From Clitoria ternatea (Eukaryota > Streptophyta > Magnoliopsida > Fabales > Fabaceae), in the NCBI GenBank assembly GCA_037962975.1, contig CM075672.1, positions 59,280,501-59,344,500 on the forward strand: a stretch of DNA of 64,000 nt, in the 5' to 3' direction. The position numbers were made by a program, and so were the translations under genes. The notes below the pieces were generated by a model. It worked only from the letters and a program-made list of their open reading frames with translations. It did not search any database and had not been told where the DNA came from. Positions 57,032 through 64,000 of the stretch are shown one piece after another. Positions within the stretch are counted from its first letter, which is position 1. Each line of letters begins with the position of its first letter.

Positions 57032-57933
57032 ACATCGCCTATCACTCCATCTACTCCTATTTTATACAGAAATGGATCATCCCAAAGGAAGGTTTTACTA
57101 TCATGAAAGAATTTTTTCTTCATTTGGGATGTCCAGCCGTCATGTACCACCGAGGCACTTTTGAAGTTGGCCATATCAGCATACCATGGCCCGGTGATAA
57201 TTGCCATCAACCTTTCGTCTGGAAATTCTTCTTTTATTAAAACAGAATCCGATTCACCTTCCTGACGAGACAGTTGATCGGCAACTGAGTTCTCTACTCC
57301 CTTTTTGTCTCGTATTTCTAAGTCAAACTCCTGGAGTAACAGAACCCACTTGATCAGTCTCGGCTTAGATTCTTTCTTAGCTAGTAAGTACTTGATTGCC
57401 GAGTGATCTGTATATATAATGACCTTGGCCCCAATCAAGTAAGCACAAAATTTATCAAATACATACACCACAACAAGCATTTCTTTTTCAGTAGTGGTGT
57501 AATGTATTTGATTTTCGTTCAACACTTTACTAGCATAATAAATTACATGAGTTAATTTTCCTTTTTTCTGACCTAGTACAGCTCTGACTGCAAAGTCACT
57601 TACATCACACATTAATTCAAACTGTAAAGACCAATCGGGTGCTGCAAGGATCGGAGCTGAAGTCAAACTTTGTTTCAATTTTTCAAAAGCCTTGACACAA
57701 TTTTCATTAAACAAAAACACATGATCTTTGACAAGCAAGTCGGTCAAAGGCTTAGCTATTTTTGAAAAATCTTTTATGAACCTTCTGTAGAAGCCAGCAC
57801 ATCCTAGAAAACTCCTCACTCCTTTCACATTGATCGGAGGAGGAAGTTTTTCAATGATTTTTATTTTGGCTCTATCCACTTGAATGCCCTCAGCAGAGAT
57901 TTTGTGGCCAAGGAATATCCCTCCCTTAACCAT
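57032..57933 (-). pseudogene. TE-H RT C-terminus and RNase H
   Basis: Continuous minus-strand frame. RT connection GGIFLGHKISAEGIQVDRAKI, VRSFLGCAGFYRRFIKDFS; RNase H FELMCDVSDFAVRAVLGQK, TTTEKEMLVVVYVFDKF, IIYTDHSAIKYLLAKKES; then EFDLEIRDKKGVENSVADQLSR. In the first motif CDVS replaces the usual CDAS, but the catalytic Asp is kept. The 3' end overlaps the integrase frame, showing a shift near 57000. Confidence 0.87.
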
Positions 57934-58541
57934 AAAATGACATTTTTCCTAGTTAAGGACAAGGTTAGCCTCCTGTCATCTCACCTGCACCTTAGATAGG
58001 TTGCTGAGGCATGTATCAAAACTACTACCAAAGACAGAGAAATCATCCATGAATACTTCAATGAATTTCTCCACCATGTCCCCAAAGATTTCCAGCATAT
58101 ACCTTTAAAAGGTTGTTGGAGCGTTGCACAAACCGAATGGCATGCGCCTATAGGCAAAAATTCCTATGGACAGGTGAAAGTTGTCTTCTCTTGATCTTTT
58201 GGGTCAACCACAATTTGGTTATAACCCGAGTAACCATCAAGGAAGCAGTAGTATTCATGACCCGACAGTCTCTCAAGCATCTGATCAATAAACGGTAAAG
58301 GAAAGTGGTCTTTCCGAGTGAAGTCATTCAACCTTCTATAGTCTATACACATTCTCCATCCTGTGGTCGGTCTAGTAGCTATGACTTCACCTTTTTCATT
58401 TTTAACAGTTGTCATCCCTCCCTTCTTGGGCACCACTTGGACTGGACTGATCCAACTGTTGTCCGAGATAGGATAGATGATTCCTGCATCAAGAAGCTTG
58501 ACCACCTCTTTCCTGACAGCCTCTTTCATTATGGGGTTCAA
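57934..58541 (-). pseudogene. TE-H reverse transcriptase palm
   Basis: 58541-58164 is open: VRKEVVKLLDAGIIYPIS, WISPVQVVPKKGGM, TGWRMCIDYRRLNDFTRKDHF, YCFLDGYSGYNQI. After about 58160 the frame shifts, and MPFGLCNAP plus the catalytic FMDD (58040-58055) are read in other frames. Stops at 57951 and nearby precede the C-terminal part. Confidence 0.82.
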
Positions 58542-58544
58542 TCT

Positions 58545-58955
58545 GCGTTATGGCTGAACTACAGGGGAATAATCATCTTCCATCAGAATTTTGTGCATAC
58601 AAAATGATGGACTGATTCCCTTCAAGTCAGAAATATTCCAGCCAATCGCAGATTCGTGTGTCTTTAAAACCCCTATTAATTTGTCAACATCCTCTTCTTT
58701 TAAGTCAGCATTAATAATGATAGGATGTGTTTCGTCCTCTCTCAGGAAAACATATTTCAGATGAGAAGGTAAAGGTTTTAAATCACATTTTTCTTCAAAA
58801 ACTTCCTTTCCTTTCTCAACTTCAGTAATTTTCAAATCATTTTTCTTTTCTTTTTCAAAATCACCTACTTCCAATACTTCCAGTAGGTTCAGCATTTCCG
58901 AGTGAGAGTCATTTAACTCCTCAGTCTCGGAGTCAAAGTCATCCTCCAAAAAGGT
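58545..58955 (-). pseudogene. TE-H protease-RT linker
   Basis: Same frame as the RT start, bounded by nonsense codons at each end (58956-58958 and 58548-58550). Acidic, Glu/Lys-rich start, then CDLKPLPSHLKYVFL and IGWNISDLKGISPSFCMHKI, which also occur in TE-E before RT. Linker of the polyprotein, no separate activity expected. Confidence 0.8.
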
Positions 58956-59837
58956 TTATAAGGCCTCTTCCTCAGTTTTTAAAAGCATTGGAGTCTGGTA
59001 ACTTTTAATTTCCTCAATCATTAAACAATCCATCCTTTCAGTCAGATGTTTCATGGAATTGAAGACATTAAAAGTTACCTGCTCCTCCTGAACTCTCAGC
59101 ATGAGTTCACCCTTTTCTACATCAATCAATGCTCTGCTTGTAGCTAGAAAGGGTCTACCTAAGATCAAAGGAATCTCTCGATCAGCCTCCATATCCAACA
59201 CTATAAAATCTGTTGGGAAGATAAATTTGTCTACCTTAACTAACAGGTCTTCTAGCATCCCCTGGGGATATTTAATAGAACTGTCAGCCAACTGCAAAGA
59301 CATGCGAGTCGGTTGCAGGTCATTAATTCCTAGTTTTTTCATCAAAGATAGAGGCATCAGGTTTATACTAGCTCCTAGGTCACAAAGAGCACTTCCTACA
59401 TGAATATCCCCAATTGCACATGGTATTGTAAAAGATCCAGGATCTTCAAGCTTTTGATGAAGTTTCTTTTGAATGATTGCACTGCACTCTTGAGTGAGAG
59501 CAATGATTTCATCCCCCTTAAGCTTCCTCTTCTTAGACAATAGCTCTTTTAAAAAATTTGCATAGGAAGGCATCTTCTGCAATGCCTGGGCAAAAGGGAT
59601 ATTTATGTGAAGTTTCTTGAATACATCTAAGAACCTAGCAAACTTTTGCTCTTCTATTTGCTTTTTAAACCTGTGTGGAAATGGAGCATTCCTTAGTTTT
59701 TCAGGAGTCAGCTTAGAAGCTTCCTCCAGAATCAGATCAACCTTTTTCTTTTTCTTTTGGTAGACTTTATTTTCTTTTTCTTTTTCTGTTTCATTTTCAT
59801 TTTCAGCTTCATTATTAACCTGCTCAGTTTCTTGCAC
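58956..59837 (-). pseudogene. pro: TE-H aspartic protease
   Basis: Glu/Lys-rich start, then FARFLDVFKKLHINIPFAQAL, KMPSYANFLKELLSKKRKL and the active-site motif ALCDLGASINLMPLSLMKKLG (Asp in DLGA), followed by DREIPLILGRPFLATSRALIDVEKG. It is in frame with the gag end upstream (frame 60806 to 58164, interrupted by stops at 60150-60152, 58956-58958 and 58548-58550). Closely similar to the TE-E protease. Confidence 0.87.
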
Positions 59838-60149
59838 TATTTCTTTTTCTTTATCTTTTTCTAAGCTTATTTCCTGACTCGGAGATGGAGAAATAATTTT
59901 TTGACTCCTAGTGATTATAGCCTTGCAATGTTCCCTTGGATTTACCTCGGTATCTCCAGGGAAATTGCCTGCTTGCCTCTCAGCTAATAGCTTAGAAAGC
60001 TGCCCGACTTGATTTTCTAGATTTCTTATGGACGCTTCCTGATTTTTAAAACTGGCCTGAGTGGCCTGGATGAACTGAGAAAGTACATTCTCAAGTTTTG
60101 ACTTTTCTTTAACAGGAGGGTGAGAAGGTTGTTGTGGTCTATTTGTGGG

Positions 60150-61240
60150 TTAATTTTGTGGGATGTTCTGATTCAAATATGGACCTTTCTGCCAGGAAAA
60201 ATTGGGGTGATTCCTGTAATTAGGATTAAAGGAATTAGAAGGATAATTCCTTTGATATTGTTGCTGCCCTATATAGTTCACTTGCTCGGAAGGCACATTT
60301 GGATCACACATTCCATTTTCATGGTCTCCACCATAAAAATCACAACTTATCATAGAAACTTGACTCGGCTTTTGGAGTTCTGAAATTTGTATGCTTAGTT
60401 TCTCCAAAGCCTGAGTAATTAGCTTACTCTGAGCCAGATAAGCATCTTGTGCTTCTAGTTCTAATATCCCTCTCTTAGGGACTTGGCTCCTCTTACTAAT
60501 CAGACATTCATTAGAAGCCATAACGTCAATAAGCTCTATGGCTTCTTCTACAGTTTTAGTTGTTAATGAGCCTCCTGCCGAGGCATCAATCAGGACCCTG
60601 GTAGCTGGCCTGACACCATTATAGAAAATAGTGACTTGTTGCACATCAGAAATCTGATGATGAGGACATCTCCTCAAACTCTCTTTATACCGATCCCATG
60701 CTTCCATCAAAGATTCACCTTCTCTTTGTTGGAAACACGTGATTTCATTGCGCAACTTCGCATATTTAGAAGGAGGAAAGTATTTAATCAAAAAATTTCT
60801 TTGCAAGTCCTCCCAAGTGGAAATACTGCCTCTCGGTTGACTCTACAACAGGCTTTAGCTCGGTCCCTTAGAGAAAATGGAAACAATCTCAGTCGGATTG
60901 CCTCTTCAGGGACTCCGTTCATTTTTACTGTATCACAAATTTGGAGGAAGGTTGCTAGATGCAAATTTAGATCCTCAACCTCACTTCCTCCGAACTGTTC
61001 ATTTCTTACCAACTGCAGTAAAGCTGGTTTAAGTTCAAAATTATTTGCTGAAATTGGTGGCCTAAGGATGCTAGATTGTGATCATTCTTCAGTCGGTCGG
61101 GAGTAGTCACCTAATGTAACTCTCCTCTATTCTATTTCTTTTTGTTCTTTTTGCTTTTTCTCTTTTCTCAGTTTACGTTCTAACAAGTCGATATCAGGAT
61201 CAAAGAAGAAAGGCTCTCCTCTGCTCCTTGACTGTATACA
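60150..61240 (-). pseudogene. gag: TE-H gag, frameshifted
   Basis: The N-terminal part (61240-60790) reads GEPFFFDPDIDLLERKLRK, with two stops, then LLQLVRNEQFGG and FLQICDTVKMNGVPEEAIRLRLFPFSL. A shift at about 60790-60806 leads to MQRNFLIKYFPPSKYAKLRNEI and SLMEAWDRYKESLRRCPHHQI. The zinc knuckle at about 60340 reads CDFYGGDHENGMC: the second Cys is Tyr (TGT to TAT), which would abolish normal CX2C zinc binding. The frame stops at 60150 although related sequence continues. Confidence 0.83.
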
Positions 61241-61401
61241 ACAAATGTCAAACAAAAGAACGATTTACAGCTACGACTACAGCTACACGAAAACAACAAA
61301 CTACTACTAATAAAAACAAAATTCAAACTACGTATTAAATGCAAACAAAAGTAAACGGTTCAGTCTAGTACCGGTCCAAGGATTGTTGATATTACTCAAT
61401 A

Positions 61402-61420
61402 ATCCCCGGCAACGGCACCA
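61402..61420 (-). promoter_or_regulatory. Primer-binding site of TE-H (tRNA-Asp type)
   Basis: Minus strand TGGTGCCGTTGCCGGGGAT, 6 bp from the LTR end. One difference from TGGCGCC... at the fourth base. Confidence 0.85.
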
Positions 61421-61426
61421 TTAACT

Positions 61427-63163
61427 TGATGCCAAATCTCCGAGTCATTATTTTGATGTATATTTCTCAAAAGATTTACGCTTTGGCAAGTGCACCAGTC
61501 GTTAAAATTGTATTATATTTGATCGTCCCACAGGGATTGTGGTAAGTACCTCAATCTTGGACTAGTACAAGCTGAACCAACACAAAGCACAAGAAGTTCA
61601 TTCGGTTTTTGGTTGTTTTAATGTTTTATAGTTGTTTTTGTATTTCCAGAAACAGTGTTAAGATGAAATATGAAAGGTGATTAATAGAAAATAGGTCAGG
61701 ATTGCTTCGGTTCATAAATTCATCAAGAAACATGCAATTAAAGTATAATCAAACTTCATAATCTAGAGGACAATCCGCTTGTGGTTATTCCCTAATTCCT
61801 TAGGTGAAAAACACTAATCCTTAAGCATCGAACCTTAATTCCTTAAGTGCTCAATTAACCTAAGAATCTAATGCGAAATTGGAGGTTGAACTCTAACTAT
61901 TCACCTAAATTGATTAGGCCTGAACTAGTCAGAAAGCTGGAAGTTACCTAAGCTTCAACCATGATTCCTCACTAGTGAAGTTCTTCATCAGTTCTGGATT
62001 TGTCAATCCAGCAATTCAGACTCACTCTTCAGCTTGTTTGCCTCAGGATTTAGAAGTTGATTTCCTTGCTCACAGCTTCAAGATTCCATTGCTAACCTTC
62101 GCAATCCTAACCTTAGGGATTTAGAACTCCATTGACTTCGGTTCCATCGAAGGATTGTGGAATGTCATGGAGGAGAGATTAGAGAGAGAAAATGAAGTAG
62201 TGAGATGTTCGAAGTTTTTAATGAACTGTGTTCGATGTATTCTATGTGAATTTGTCTCTCTCTTTCATAGAATATGTATAAACATATATATAGGCATCTA
62301 CCTAACTAACTAACTTAACTAATAACTTAGAAAGCTTAAGTTAATGACTAAACTAACTAACTAATTAACTAATTACAGAATAATTAACTAATTACAGCTT
62401 AGCTTTTAATAGATTCCAGTTCATCATTAGCTAATTTACAGCTTAACACTACTAATAACAGCTCACTACTTAAATTACTAAGGTGCAGAAGTAGGAGAGA
62501 AAGCAGCAGGAAACAACACTGGTGCCGAGTGTCTTCTGGAGGGAACAATCAATGTTTTAAATATCAGCCTTTATGCTTGAGCGAACTGGGTTCTCGCTTG
62601 CGCGAACTTGAGATATGTACTGCAGTATTGCTTTCTCGATTAAGCGTGATGGAGAAGCTTGGGCGAGAGTGATATTTTGGGGTCACGCTTGAGCGTAAGC
62701 TTGCTTGCTTGAGTGAATTTTACTCTCGCTTGAGCGAATTGATTATTCAATCAGCATTCTGAAATTGACGCTCAGGTTCTTCTTTTTATCTTCAGTTCCC
62801 TTTTCTATTTTGGAGTCGGTATCTTTTGGACTCTTTTCAGTCGAATTTGTGAAGTCTCACTCGGATTTTCCAAAACTCACTCGGCTTTTTCCTTTCGGCT
62901 TGAGCGCTCCTTTTCCTGCACCAATAAACAACTAATTTGCCCAGCGTTTGTTTGCTGGCTCCTTAGTGAAATTATAAATAATCATAAGCTCTTAACTTAT
63001 TCAATGTTTTTAATCGTTTTCTTACATAAATAGAACACTTTGAAATAATTAAATAAATTATAAATTATTAGCAATTAATTAAATAATAAGGCTAAACTAA
63101 TCACTAAACAATGAATTAAGTCAAATAAAAGGTAGAATAATTAAGTCTTTTCAAGACTTATCA
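61427..63163 (-). repeat. 5' LTR of TE-H
   Basis: 1737 bp, the same length as the 3' LTR. Palindrome motifs 62575-62760, TATATATA 62283-62294 (minus sense), CTAACTAACT stretch 62306-62370. Confidence 0.93.
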
Positions 63164-63958
63164 GCCCTCCTGGCCACAATTATAGCATACACGGCTACCC
63201 GACTGGGTACTAGAACGGCCACTAGAACCCCGACCAGAAGAGGAAGAAGACGTAGCGAAAGACTTACCGCCATGAAAGAATTGACCCATTTTCTTAAAGC
63301 TGAATCCTCTTGCCTTCAATGGTCTCTTATCTTTTGTTTGAAATGTTCTTTGTAATTGTACTTCCTCAGTCAGCCTAGCCTTATTCACCAAAGTAGGATA
63401 ATCCCGAATCTCCATAGGCACAATCACACTGCGGAGTTCAATTTGTAATCCGGCTTTATACTGAGCACATTTGCTACCCTCAGTTCCTTCCAAGGAGAAA
63501 GGGTGATGGAAGTCACACAATTCATCAAACTTGGTAGTATACTCGGCCACTGACATTCTGCCTTGTTCTAGCCTCAGAAACTCCATTTCTTTTTGGATTT
63601 TGTAATTATCAGGAAAGTATTTGACGAAAAACCTTCTACGGAAATTCACCCACACCAGCGGTTCACTTGCTGTATTCATTTGCACCTTGGTCCTAGACCA
63701 CCATATCCTAGCCTCGTCCTTCAGCTGATAAGTTGCAAACTGCACTTTCTGCTCTTCCGAGCACTCAAAATACTCAAAAGCTTGTTCAATTTCCCGTATC
63801 CAAACATGCGCTCAATCATAGTCATGCCCTCCTTTATAAGTAGGGGGATTCCTTTTTAGGAATTTGTCAAGAGTGGGACCAAACTCGGTCCTACTCATCA
63901 ATTGAGAAAATTTTGAGAAGAAGTCATCTCCTCCACCAGAACTAGTTCCCTCAGCCAT
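63164..63958 (-). pseudogene. gag: TE-F gag N-terminal and capsid part
   Basis: Start MAEGTSSGGG near 63958, then LDKFLKRNPPTYKGG. A TGA (63812-63814) precedes AHVWIREIEQAFE. The main open frame (63745-63161) has LKDEARIWW, VNFRRRFFVKYFPDNY, MSVAEYTTKFDELCDF, and ends CYNCGQEG, half of a zinc knuckle. TE-H is inserted exactly there. Capsid protein of the particle. The GCCCT flank (63164-63168) is the TE-H target copy. Confidence 0.85.
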
Positions 63959-64000
63959 AAAGTAATTCTATAATAAACAAACATATCACCATTAATAACC

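Larger units (their letters stand above)
46790..63163 (-). mobile_element. TE-H: full-length Athila-like element in TE-F gag
   Basis: 16,374 bp with equal 1737-bp LTRs (46790-48526, 61427-63163) and a tRNA-Asp-type primer site (61402-61420). It has gag, protease, RT, RNase H, integrase, a repeat tract and a third ORF. Target duplication GACCT (46785-46789) versus GCCCT (63164-63168) has one mismatch. I count about 58 LTR differences (near 3.3%), older than TE-E. Solo LTR TE-I lies inside it. It is the same family as TE-B. Confidence 0.9.
37666..64000 (-). mobile_element. TE-F: second Tekay/Del-like element, heavily nested, runs off right edge
   Basis: Minus strand. Damaged 3' LTR (37666-38615), hAT-like fragment (38616-39480), integrase (39481-40541), solo LTR TE-G (40542-44500), RNase H/RT/protease/gag end (44506-46789), TE-H (46790-63163), and gag start (63164-63958). 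The pol motifs are of the same clade as TE-D. Its 5' LTR is outside the window. Coding parts contain many stops. Confidence 0.8.

Overview
This window is a plant nuclear heterochromatin-type region made almost entirely of nested transposable elements. I see no convincing host gene, rRNA or tRNA. The host is an angiosperm: the window holds plant Ty3/gypsy lineages (Athila-like with tRNA-Asp-type primer sites, Tekay/Del-like with a tRNA-iMet site, TAT/Ogre-like), a CACTA end and a hAT-like fragment. A legume is my best guess, with low confidence. Labels TE-A to TE-I below are mine.

Left part. TE-A (1-9105, minus) is the 5' portion of a TAT/Ogre-like element: a long LTR (about 5386-9105), a leader, and a broken gag with no pol after it. 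It is inserted into TE-B (9106-15335, plus), the 3' part of an Athila-like element with a pyrimidine-rich CACTCGG repeat tract, a small third ORF behind its own TATA/telo-box/intron leader, and a 3' LTR. A CACTA transposon end follows (15343-16098).

Middle. TE-D (16099-37665 in view, minus; Tekay/Del-like, 3.7 kb LTRs) sits in the CACTA sequence. Its pol is split by TE-E (20466-32226, plus), a complete, young Athila-like element with GGGTT target duplications, about 1% LTR divergence and one gag-pol frame broken by three nonsense codons. TE-D's 5' LTR is broken at 37665 by TE-F (37666 to beyond the window end, minus).

Right part. TE-F is a second Tekay/Del-like element. Its 3' end is damaged by a hAT-like fragment (38616-39480). 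Its integrase is split by TE-G, a solo LTR of the TE-D family (40542-44500, TSD TCGGA). Its gag zinc knuckle is split by TE-H (46790-63163, minus), a full-length relative of TE-B with 1737-bp LTRs. TE-H in turn holds solo LTR TE-I (51896-54938, TSD TGGAA). The deepest chain is CACTA > TE-D > TE-F > TE-H > TE-I.

Four signals stand out. (1) TE-B carries a 165-bp GT-AG intron upstream of its third ORF that TE-H lacks precisely. (2) Paired short palindromes about 20 bp apart recur in several unrelated LTRs, and two related LTRs use different palindromes in the same slot. (3) The 7-bp loop between two such palindromes is inverted between the two LTRs of TE-D. (4) Polypurine-tract-like motifs are triplicated in the 3' regions of all three Athila-like elements. 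All calls are by eye; no database search or alignment program was run.
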